NCBI GenBank assembly: GCA_044450785.1
Contig: JBIOJM010000281.1
Location: 1 to 13,701, forward strand
Origin: JBIOJM01 sp044450785
GTDB lineage: Bacteria > Planctomycetota > Planctomycetia > Isosphaerales > Isosphaeraceae
Length of the DNA: 13,701 nucleotides
Direction of reading: 5' to 3'
The position numbers were made by a program, and so were the translations under genes. Under the pieces are notes generated by a model. That model did not search any database. It saw only the letters and a program-made list of their open reading frames with translations, and was not told where the DNA came from. Of this stretch, positions 1 to 6,170 are shown in pieces (positions within the stretch are counted from its first letter, which is position 1; each line of letters opens with the position of its first letter).

Positions 1-168
1 CGCTGAAACCAGCCTTGTCGCTTCAATTCCAACGACTGGAACCTCCGCCACTCGCGCCAGTCAACCGGCAAGACGTCAGGTGGTCGCATCCTGCCATCTT
101 ACCGAAAAAGTTTAACCTTCTTTGCGCGACGGTCAGTAAGTCGTCGTCCCACGAAAAAGTCCATAGAA

Positions 169-555
169 ATGAGCCACGCCAAAAAAGAAGACCGCCGCCT
201 CATCCGCCTGACGGAGATCTGCCTTGCCCTGCCTGAGTCAACGCGCGAGTGCTGTGGAGACCACGCCTCGTTCGCGGTCAGGACCAAGAAGTTTGTCTAT
301 TACCTCGATGACCATCATGGCGATGGCATCGTGTCGGTCTGCTTCAGGACGGAGCCCGGCGAGAATGAGGTCCTCCTGTCCTCGGACGCGACGCGGTTCT
401 ACAGCCCGGCATACATCGGGCCGAGGGGTTGGGTTGGTCTTCGCCTGGACCTGGGTGAGATCGACTGGGAAGAGGTCTCGGACTTCGTCACCGACAGCTA
501 CCGCCTCGCCGCCCCCAAGCGCCTCGCCGCGCGCGTCGGCTTGCCGCCGAACTAA
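169..555 (+). CDS. MmcQ/YjbR family protein
   Basis: This encodes 128 residues, close to the usual length (about 115-125) of the MmcQ/YjbR family, which has a CyaY-like alpha/beta fold and is often called DNA-binding without firm proof. The N-terminal half has the family pattern: a helix with LTEICLALPESTRE, then HASFAVRTKKFVYYLDDHH, where the strand after ASFAVR and the KKFVYY segment are typical. The C-terminal half has the expected YIGPRGWVGLRLDL strand, followed by the IDWEEVSDFVTDSYRLAAPKRLAAR helix that ends most members. The ATG at 169 has no clear Shine-Dalgarno sequence, but no better start keeps the fold complete. It stands alone: the next gene is 267 nt away, and its TAA stop lies inside the left arm of a repeat element. 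Family membership is well supported; cellular role is unknown. It is predicted cytoplasmic, with no signal or membrane segment. Confidence 0.85.
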   Translation: MSHAKKEDRRLIRLTEICLALPESTRECCGDHASFAVRTKKFVYYLDDHHGDGIVSVCFRTEPGENEVLLSSDATRFYSPAYIGPRGWVGLRLDLGEIDWEEVSDFVTDSYRLAAPKRLAARVGLPPN

Positions 556-705
556 GGAACGGGCCCGAAATAACTTCCCGACTTCGTATCTGTGTGCCAC
601 TGGCTATGCCAGTGTCCCCATGCTTGGGCGGGCACTGGCAGAGCCAGTGGCACCCGGAAAACCAGAGGAGCTTAATCGGGAAGTTATTTACGGCCCGTTC
701 CTAAG
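552..705. repeat. Nested inverted-repeat element, MITE-like
   Basis: The outer arms at about 552-581 and 676-705 are reverse complements over about 30 nt with three mismatches; both carry GGAACGGGCC and AAATAACTTCCCGA. Inside them sits a second inverted repeat, 594-614 against 633-653, 21 nt with a single mismatch. Each inner arm is itself a small hairpin (CACTGGC, three bases, GCCAGTG). The whole could fold into one long cruciform. There is no reading frame, so if mobile it would be non-autonomous. The inner GTGCCACTGGC motif resembles a dispersed intergenic repeat that I associate with planctomycete genomes, but that is from memory. The left arm overlaps the stop codon of the MmcQ/YjbR gene, so it may also end that transcript. 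The rest of the gap to the next gene (706-822) shows nothing beyond that gene's ribosome binding site. Confidence 0.8.
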
Positions 706-822
706 GGCCGGACGTCGAGCCGGTCGGTGCGAAACTTCGGCTTCGCCGCCAATAAACCGGCCCGTTCGCCGAATACGGCATAGGGCCGCATACAACCAAT
801 CGACCACCGCCGGAGGAGCCAG

Positions 823-1245
823 ATGAAAACCTACCGCGTTTCCCGCACATATCGCTGGTCGAGGGCCGCAGCCAAGGTCATCCTCACGGTCGTGGCCGGG
901 GTCCTCTACTTCCTTGCCGTGTCCCACCCGACCCCACTGGCGCCCCGTTTGATGCTCCTGACCGGCATCGCCTTGTTCGGATGGCTCTTTTACGTGCGGC
1001 TCCCCAAGATGCCGACGCAGATTACCGTCACGGATGACGGCTTGGTGAACTTCCAGAGCCGCCGGGGCACGACCCAGATCCAGGCCGCTGACATCCGCTC
1101 GATCGTGCGAAGCTTTGGGCGGAGGACCCTGCGTGTGGAACACGCCGGGGGACAGGTCCGGCTGCCCAACCGGTTCAGAAAGTTACTCGACATTCTCCTG
1201 ACCTTGAAGGGCCTCAACCCCGCCATCGACATCCGGGGGTTCTGA
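823..1245 (+). CDS. Small membrane protein with PH-like domain
   Basis: This encodes 140 residues. Two hydrophobic segments (about residues 16-33 and 40-58) form a hairpin in the inner membrane. The remaining 80 residues look like a bacterial PH-like (bPH/DUF304-type) domain: a strand ITVTDDGLVNFQ, an arginine-rich turn, then IQAADIRSIVRS, a strand pair LRVEHAGGQVRLP, and a closing helix RKLLDILLTLKGLNP. That order (short strands, the 'ADIRSI' segment, then a final helix) is the basis for the call; there are no catalytic motifs. The start is secure: GGAGGAG at 812-818 sits four bases before the ATG. The stop is 10 nt before the WD40 gene, so the two are almost certainly co-transcribed. Function is unknown; a membrane-anchored partner or scaffold for the WD40 protein is an inference from the gene order only. 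Confidence 0.75.
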   Translation: MKTYRVSRTYRWSRAAAKVILTVVAGVLYFLAVSHPTPLAPRLMLLTGIALFGWLFYVRLPKMPTQITVTDDGLVNFQSRRGTTQIQAADIRSIVRSFGRRTLRVEHAGGQVRLPNRFRKLLDILLTLKGLNPAIDIRGF

Positions 1246-1255
1246 AGGGTGACAG

Positions 1256-2128
1256 ATGGGTTCAGAACCTACGGTGATCGAAGCGCATGGCCGCCACGCC
1301 CAGGCTGTCCGTTTCACCAGGGACGGCAAACTCCTGGTTTCGGCCGGGCAGGATGCGTGCGTGCGTCTCTGGTCGGTGCCAGGCTTTAAAGCGGTGGGGA
1401 CTCTGGCAGGCCACAAGAACAGCGTCAACTCCCTCTCATTCACTCCCGACGAGCAACTTCTCGCTACCGGTTCGACGGATGGAACCGTCCGGCTCTGGTC
1501 ATTCCCGGAACGGCGGTGTCTGCACACCCTGGAGAAGCAAGTCACGGGTGTCTTCGCGCCGGATGGGGATCGCCTTGCCACGATCTCCGCCAAGGGACAA
1601 GTGGTCCTGTGGGGTGCGAGGTCTGGTAAGCAGATCACTTCGATTCCCGCAATCGACAAGCGGACGACGACGGTGGCGTTCAGTCCCGACGGGGGCAGCT
1701 TGCTGATCGGCGGAACAGGTCCTATCCATCGGGTGGCTGTCGCCGACGGCAGGAAGGAAGGCGAGTTGAACGGTCACAAAGTGGTCGTCACTTGTTTGCG
1801 TGTCAGCCCGGACGGCAAGTGGTTGGGCTCAACGGGGGCCGACGGCCATCTTCGTTTGTGGTCCACCAAGGATTGGACGGAAGTGCGTTCCGTGAAGCTG
1901 GAAGGGAGTGGGGTTCTCCAGATCGCGTTTGCCCCGCGGAGCGATTCCGTGGCTGTCGCGGCCGACTACGTGATTCAGGAATACTCGGTCAAAGACGGAA
2001 CGGTTGTTGACCGGCTGGAAGTGCCCCTGAAGGGGCTGTATGGCGTGGCGATTTCGCCCGACGGTAAATATCTGGCCAACGCCGCGGCCGACGGCAGAGT
2101 CAGGATCTGGGAACGCCAGCGAACCTGA
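1256..2128 (+). CDS. WD40 repeat protein, single seven-blade propeller
   Basis: This encodes 290 residues, and almost the whole length is seven WD40 repeats, enough to close one beta-propeller. Approximate blades are 6-41, 46-83, 88-121, 127-163, 168-204, 209-245 and 249-287. Blades 1, 2, 5 and 7 carry the classic ending (VRLWS, VRLWS, LRLWS, VRIWE) and the turn SPDGK/TPDEQ with a GH dipeptide in blades 2 and 5; blades 3, 4 and 6 are degenerate. There is no signal peptide, kinase or sigma domain, which often accompany WD40 arrays in planctomycetes, so it is likely a cytoplasmic protein-binding platform. AAGGG at 1245-1249, overlapping the upstream stop, gives a Shine-Dalgarno sequence six bases before the ATG. 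The start falls only five residues before the first blade, so the propeller is just complete. The binding partner is unknown; the upstream membrane protein is the obvious candidate. Confidence 0.9.
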   Translation: MGSEPTVIEAHGRHAQAVRFTRDGKLLVSAGQDACVRLWSVPGFKAVGTLAGHKNSVNSLSFTPDEQLLATGSTDGTVRLWSFPERRCLHTLEKQVTGVFAPDGDRLATISAKGQVVLWGARSGKQITSIPAIDKRTTTVAFSPDGGSLLIGGTGPIHRVAVADGRKEGELNGHKVVVTCLRVSPDGKWLGSTGADGHLRLWSTKDWTEVRSVKLEGSGVLQIAFAPRSDSVAVAADYVIQEYSVKDGTVVDRLEVPLKGLYGVAISPDGKYLANAAADGRVRIWERQRT

Positions 2129-2236
2129 GTTGGATGATCCCGCTTCGCCTCGCACCCCCTCATTACGGCGTGATGTAATTCTATTAACGCTGATCCACTC
2201 AACGGTCCCGATCAGTGACGGAACGCGGCAGGAACG

Positions 2237-2264
2237 TTCCGGGAATCCCCGGTCTTATCCCGGA
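2237..2264. terminator. Weak hairpin between convergent genes
   Basis: TCCGGGA at 2238-2244 can pair with TCCCGGA at 2258-2264 across a 13-base loop, and a perfect 10-bp palindrome GGAACGTTCC lies just beside it (2231-2240). The position, in the 126-nt gap between the convergent WD40 gene and the sigma-factor fusion, suits a two-way terminator. No T-run follows on either strand, and the hairpin covers the TAA stop (2255-2257) of the minus-strand gene, so the call is tentative. Confidence 0.2.
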
Positions 2265-5212
2265 GGCTTCGCGATCAGAATATCGCCCAGGTCGAGTGTC
2301 TCGCCGGGCTTGATGGTAAATTCCTTGCGGATGAACGGACCGCCTGGGTCACGGTACGTCGTGGTGTCAGCGAAGCGATATGTCGCGCCGGGGATCAGGG
2401 CGGAGAGTACCACCCGCCCCTGGGCATCGGACGAGGGATGAGTCTTGTAGCGGGTTGGGTCGAGCCCGGACAGAGAGACTTCGTCGGCAAACAGGCGACC
2501 CGCCCTCTCGTCTGTGGGTTTGAAGATCGCACCGGGTGTCACGATCATGGCGGTACTGGGAAGACGATACCTTTCGACCGGCTTCCCGCCGGGACCCACG
2601 AGACGCGCCTTCACCGTGCCGCAGCGCTCGAGGCGGACGGTCACCGGCCCGCCGGCCGCTGACTTGCCCGTGAGATGGGCCGTCGCCCCTAGTTCGTGCC
2701 GGGAGTCGAGGAAAAAGACGGGGACCTCGGTGTCGGGGTCGAGCCCGTGCAGTTCGAAGCGGCCGTCGCGCACGCGACCGAGATTCCGGAAACTCCAGAA
2801 CCTCCATCCTCCCGTCGGCGGTGTCATCAAGATGACCCGGCTGATGACCGTGGCGTCCTGGACCGGCCGGTCATCCGGCCCGACGACTCGGACCTTGACC
2901 GTCATGCCCCGCCGGAGCACCACGTTGATCTCCTGGCCGGCGCTATCGGGCTTCAGGTCAAGGAAGGTGTAGGCGTGGGCGTAGAACCGCCTGCTGCCCG
3001 GTTTAGCCACGTACACCCCTCCATGGACGCCCATCTCACGGAGCACGTAATCGTCGCTGGGGCCCTGGGTGACGACATAGCCGGGGCCGGGCGGGGCCGC
3101 GAGCCGGAATGATCCGTCCGATCCCGTCGCGGACGGGACGCTCGAACTGGAGGGATTCGAACTCGCGTGTTCGTATGGTGTGAACCGTACCACCGCCCCC
3201 GCGACGGGTTTGCCGGAGCCTTCCTCGGTAACCTTGCCGCCAATCACCACGCCTCGAGGTAGACTCAAGTCAACCGACTGCTCGACCGCCCCCTTGGGCC
3301 AATCGATGCGTTTCGAGACACTCAGGTAAGGCTGTCCGTCGGGAGACTGCGTCGTCAAGGAGAAGCGGTCGCCAGGCGATGGGTTGACGCGGAACCGCCC
3401 CTCGCCATCGGCCTCGAAATGGGTGGAACGGCTCCCGCCTGAGCCCTTGGCGCTGGCGGAGACCGAGAGCGGAGCGTGGGGGACGGGCTTGCCGCTGTCA
3501 GCATACGTCACGCGCCCGGTGATGATCTGGGCCGGTGGCAAGGCGATTGTCAGTTTCTTCGGATCCGCGCCGGCGTCGAGCTTGACAGCGGGGACGCGGA
3601 TGCCGGGCCGCGACTCGAAGACGGTGCCGCCGGTCGTCTCAATCCTCGTAAAGTGGGAGGCGAACCGTGGGTCGTCGACGGTGAGTGCGACCAAAAGTTC
3701 TCGACCCAGGCCGCGCAGGGTGAAGCGGCCGTCGGCGTCAGAGGTCGCCGGCTCAGGCCAGGCGGGCAGGTCCTTCGGCGGATGCGGGAACAAATTCGGC
3801 CCCTCTGTCTCCCCATGACTGGAGCGGAGGACATTCGCGATCGAGACCTTGACGCCCCGGGCGGGCTGGCCCTGCACATCGAACAGGCGGCCTTGGATCA
3901 CCTGTTCCGGTCGGAGGGCGACATCAATGGTAGGCTGCTCGGCGTCGGGGTCGAGCTCGCCCCAGCCGATTCCATAACCGGAGGCGAGAGCGGTGATGCC
4001 GAGTAGGTCCTGCCTTGACGACGAGGTCCGCGGCGCGTCGATCCGGAATCGGCCCGATCCATCGCAACGAGTTTGACTGATTGCTAGAGGGCCCTGGGAC
4101 ACGAACCCGATCGGCCGTTCGAACAGCTTGAGCCGCGCGTAGACCATCACGGCCGCGTTCGGAACGGGTTTCCCTTGCGGATCGAGCACGCGACCCGTGA
4201 CGAACATCCGGCCTGCGGCCGGCGCCTGGCTCACACCCTCGGGCTTCGCCGCAAGCGTCGCCGGCTGCTGACCGATCGGGGACCTCTTGGGCTCATCCTT
4301 CATCATCGCCAGGGAGTGAGTCAAAAACCCGGCGCCGGTGGCCACGGCGGCGAGGGCCAGCAGGGCCAGCACGGTGACTTTCAGCTTGTGGAGCAACATG
4401 GATCGAAGCACCTCCTGGGCCAGGGCCGAGGCGGCCTCACCAGCCGTCTGTCCGGCTGCGAAGCGGATCGCAGCTCTTGTCGTGGTATCGCACAGAAGTG
4501 TTGAGACGCGAGCCGAGGCGGATTTCGAGTTCAATGCCGCGGCCATCGCGGCGGCCGGCAGCACAACGCCGCGGCGGGTCAACCCGCGTCGGAGCTTGTC
4601 GCGCGCCCGGGCCAGCCGGCTGCCCACCGTGCCAGCCGGCCATCGGAGCCGCCCTGCGGCCTCGTCGAGGGACAATCCCTCGAAGTAGCAGAGCACCACC
4701 GGCAGGCGAAACGACTGCGGAAGTCGGTCGATCTCGTCGTGGAGGGCCTCGGCCTGCTCGCGGGCCAGAACAGGCTCATCGGCCGGCGGGGCCATTGGCA
4801 CGGCCCGGACACTCGAACCCAAACCCGGACGCCTCATGGCGTCGCCCTCCTCATGCCGGCGCTGGCGAGCGAGCCGGACCTTGGCCTTTCGCGCCGTGCG
4901 GACGGCCACCCCGTAGAGCCAGGTGCCCACCAGGTTGGGGTCGCGGATTGAACGGGCCTTGCGGGCGAGCACGAAGAAGACGGCCTGGAAGGCGTCCTCG
5001 GCATGGTGCCGGTCGCCCAGGAATCGGTGGCAGACGCCCAGCACCATGGGACCGTGCCGGGCCACCAGCGCGGCGAACGCCGCTTCCCCAGCCGCATCGC
5101 GGCGGGCGGTGAACCGCTCCAACAGTTGCCCGTCGGTCAGGCCGCTGACTGAGCAACCGTCGAACAGTGCCTCGATCTGCGGGACAATCGACCCCGCTGC
5201 CGCATGCGCCAT
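2255..5212 (-). CDS. ECF sigma factor fused to membrane segment and carboxypeptidase-regulatory-like repeats
   Basis: This encodes 985 residues. Sigma region 2 lies at about 27-115 (DGQLLERF, HGPMVLGVCHRFLGD, then AEDAFQAVFFVLARKA and VGTWLYGVAVRTARKA, the core-binding and -10-recognition helices). Sigma region 4 lies at about 152-212 (LPQSFRLPVVLCYFEGLSLDEAA, then the WPAGTVGSRLARARDKL recognition helix). A linker leads to one membrane segment at 277-298 (VTVLALLALAAVATGAGF). The rest, outside the cytoplasm by topology, holds about six beta-sandwich repeats of carboxypeptidase-regulatory-like type beginning near 338, 438, 563, 655, 771 and 867, each with a G-K/R-V...GKPV...A signature. Such fusions are known in Isosphaeraceae and Gemmataceae and would tie transcription to an envelope signal without a separate anti-sigma factor. 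The ATG at 5212 lacks a strong Shine-Dalgarno sequence, but an in-frame TGA lies 13 codons upstream and the N-terminus matches the family. No anti-sigma gene is adjacent. Confidence 0.92.
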   Translation of the reverse strand: MAHAAAGSIVPQIEALFDGCSVSGLTDGQLLERFTARRDAAGEAAFAALVARHGPMVLGVCHRFLGDRHHAEDAFQAVFFVLARKARSIRDPNLVGTWLYGVAVRTARKAKVRLARQRRHEEGDAMRRPGLGSSVRAVPMAPPADEPVLAREQAEALHDEIDRLPQSFRLPVVLCYFEGLSLDEAAGRLRWPAGTVGSRLARARDKLRRGLTRRGVVLPAAAMAAALNSKSASARVSTLLCDTTTRAAIRFAAGQTAGEAASALAQEVLRSMLLHKLKVTVLALLALAAVATGAGFLTHSLAMMKDEPKRSPIGQQPATLAAKPEGVSQAPAAGRMFVTGRVLDPQGKPVPNAAVMVYARLKLFERPIGFVSQGPLAISQTRCDGSGRFRIDAPRTSSSRQDLLGITALASGYGIGWGELDPDAEQPTIDVALRPEQVIQGRLFDVQGQPARGVKVSIANVLRSSHGETEGPNLFPHPPKDLPAWPEPATSDADGRFTLRGLGRELLVALTVDDPRFASHFTRIETTGGTVFESRPGIRVPAVKLDAGADPKKLTIALPPAQIITGRVTYADSGKPVPHAPLSVSASAKGSGGSRSTHFEADGEGRFRVNPSPGDRFSLTTQSPDGQPYLSVSKRIDWPKGAVEQSVDLSLPRGVVIGGKVTEEGSGKPVAGAVVRFTPYEHASSNPSSSSVPSATGSDGSFRLAAPPGPGYVVTQGPSDDYVLREMGVHGGVYVAKPGSRRFYAHAYTFLDLKPDSAGQEINVVLRRGMTVKVRVVGPDDRPVQDATVISRVILMTPPTGGWRFWSFRNLGRVRDGRFELHGLDPDTEVPVFFLDSRHELGATAHLTGKSAAGGPVTVRLERCGTVKARLVGPGGKPVERYRLPSTAMIVTPGAIFKPTDERAGRLFADEVSLSGLDPTRYKTHPSSDAQGRVVLSALIPGATYRFADTTTYRDPGGPFIRKEFTIKPGETLDLGDILIAKPPG

Positions 5213-5412
5213 GTCGGTGTGCTCGCTTGCAGAGATCTTCGTTCGCGCTCACCCTTCCATATGGATAGTGCCCGGACACCGTTCATCTTATCCCAGGTTG
5301 CGATCGAAAGACCGTCAAAAGCATGGAATCGCAGATGGAACAAAAAATGGGGAGCCGACCACAATAGGAAAAAAACCGAATCGATACCGGCCCGGAGAAA
5401 CGGAGCCAGCTC

Positions 5413-5688
5413 ATGGCCTCTACCAAACGCCGCTACAGCAAAGAAGAGTTCGCCCGGCGTGGCGACGCGGTCTACGAGAATGATGTCCTCCCCCAACTCG
5501 CGGCCGAGGACGAGGGCAAGTTTGCAGCCATCGACATCGAAAGCGGGACCTACGAGATTGATGTCGATGAGTTGGCGGCGTGCGACAAGCTGAGCGCCCG
5601 CATTCCCGAGGCTCAAATCTGGCTCGTCCGGGTCGGCTCGCGCTACCTGCATCGGTTTGGTGGCCGAGAGAAACGGGGAAGGCCATGA
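5413..5688 (+). CDS. Small conserved protein of a protease-linked two-gene module
   Basis: This encodes 91 residues, acidic in the middle and basic at both ends. The N-terminus RRYSKEEFARRGDAVYE is a predicted helix, the centre KFAAIDIESGTYEIDVDELAACDKL gives two strands and a helix, and the end reads QIWLVRVGSRYLHRFGGR. I recall this type of protein as a conserved partner encoded just before clan AA aspartic proteases in cyanobacteria and planctomycetes; no function is known to me. Here the arrangement is kept: its TGA stop (5686-5688) overlaps the ATG of the protease gene (5685-5687) by four bases, which implies translational coupling. GGAG at 5402-5405 lies seven bases before the ATG, supporting the start. 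There is no signal or membrane segment. A toxin-antitoxin-like or regulatory pair is conceivable but unproven. The partner gene is broken, so this one may be a leftover that still has an open frame. Confidence 0.8.
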   Translation: MASTKRRYSKEEFARRGDAVYENDVLPQLAAEDEGKFAAIDIESGTYEIDVDELAACDKLSARIPEAQIWLVRVGSRYLHRFGGREKRGRP

Positions 5689-5960
5689 TTACGGGTGTGG
5701 TCATGGCTCGCGAAGGCCGCATCCGCCTGAAGGTTTGGGGAGTGGAAAGGGGTCAGGAGCCGTTAAGTGTGGAAAGGGGTCAGGAAAGGGGTCAGGAGCC
5801 GTTAGGTGGAATCGGCTCCTGACCCATTTTCCCAGACATCCGCCTGAAGGTTCGAGGACCTCGAAGACAGGAACGCGAAATCGAAGCGGTGATCGACACG
5901 GGTTATACGGCGTCCCTCTCGTTGCCGCCCACGTTGGTCGCGTCGCTCGGACTTCGTTGG
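5685..5960 (+). pseudogene. Disrupted clan AA (retropepsin-like) aspartic protease
   Basis: Starting at the ATG overlapping the upstream gene, the frame reads MITGVVMAREGRIRLKVWG, the usual N-terminus of small clan AA aspartic proteases (about 120 residues). It is then interrupted by a 117-bp in-frame insertion whose TGA (5820-5822) stops translation after 45 codons. After the insertion the same phase resumes with IRLKVRGPRRQEREIEAVIDTGYTASLSLPPTLVASLGL, which includes the catalytic D-T-G at 5895-5903. Homology ends abruptly near 5959, where about 40-50 further residues, including the expected second strand-loop of the fold, are missing and a DUF6429 reading frame begins in another phase. There are thus two lesions: an insertion with a stop, and a 3' truncation. 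The protein product should be inactive. Restoring the frame by removing one copy of the 16-bp repeat plus the insert gives an uninterrupted N-terminal half, which is direct evidence that the gene was once intact. Confidence 0.8.
5720..5836. repeat. 117-bp insertion of GGGTCAGGAGCC repeats
   Basis: The segment is bounded by a perfect 16-bp direct repeat, CATCCGCCTGAAGGTT, at 5720-5735 and again at 5837-5852. Inside, GGAAAGGGGTCAGG occurs three times (from 5744, 5771 and 5783), two copies continuing into AGCCGTTA. The last unit (5783-5800) is followed after a 13-base loop by its near reverse complement (5814-5832, GGCTCCTGACCC and TTTTCC), forming a strong hairpin. This has the look of a REP/RAYT-type palindromic repeat cluster: small, structured, without its own gene. 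The length is divisible by three, so the phase of the protease gene is kept, but the inverted arm brings a TGA. Whether the 16-bp repeat is a target duplication or comes from slippage cannot be told here. Confidence 0.8.
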
Positions 5961-6170
5961 AACTCGACACGAACAAGATCGACGATGCGACACTTGCTCT
6001 TCTCTACCTTGGCTTGCATGACGGGGCTCGCGCGTGGAAGGGCTTCGACTGGGATCCAATGGATCGGTCGCACCAAGAAGGCTACATTACCGATCCACGT
6101 GGCAAAGCGAAATCGGTGGTCTTCACCGAGGCGGATGCAAGTCAGTTGCTCAAATCTCACGGCTTTCGAT
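5957..6170 (+). pseudogene. DUF6429 family remnant, fused 3' of the broken protease
   Basis: In the phase of position 5957 the sequence reads LELDTNKIDDATLALLYLGLHDGARAWKGFDWDPMDRSHQEGYITDPRGKAKSVVFTEADASQ, which matches my recollection of small DUF6429 proteins (about 70-80 residues, LALLYL-LHD-RAWKGFDWD-LDRLH, then DPxGKAKSVVFTEEG). Function of the family is unknown. The match begins exactly at a TTG (5957-5959) that could be the original start or a mutated ATG, and it abuts the truncated protease within the bases TTGG. No Shine-Dalgarno sequence precedes it. The C-terminal end is degraded (LLKSHGF in place of the usual longer helix), and the open frame runs on to 6310 across the antisense of the next gene without a native stop. 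I read it as a remnant rather than a working gene; residual translation from the TTG is possible. Confidence 0.65.

Noticed and set aside
1..168. Possible coding sequence or promoter at the left edge
   Set aside because: The frames here lack family features and no convincing -35/-10 pair or Shine-Dalgarno sequence was found; it is left as the upstream region of the first gene.
3135..3175. tRNA-like T-arm on the minus strand (GAGTTCGAATCCCTCCAG)
   Set aside because: It lies inside the sigma-factor fusion gene where it encodes a serine/asparagine-rich loop, and no acceptor stem, D-arm or anticodon arm can be built around it.
4477..5112. Plus-strand open frame of 211 codons opposite the sigma-factor domains
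   Set aside because: It is very rich in Arg, Pro and Gly with no domain pattern, opposite well-conserved sigma regions 2 and 4.
5285..5318. Possible promoter of the sigma-factor fusion (TTGACG with GGATAA/TAAGAT on the minus strand)
   Set aside because: The -35 match is good, but the -10-like sequences are 19-22 nt away, too far or too poor for a confident call.
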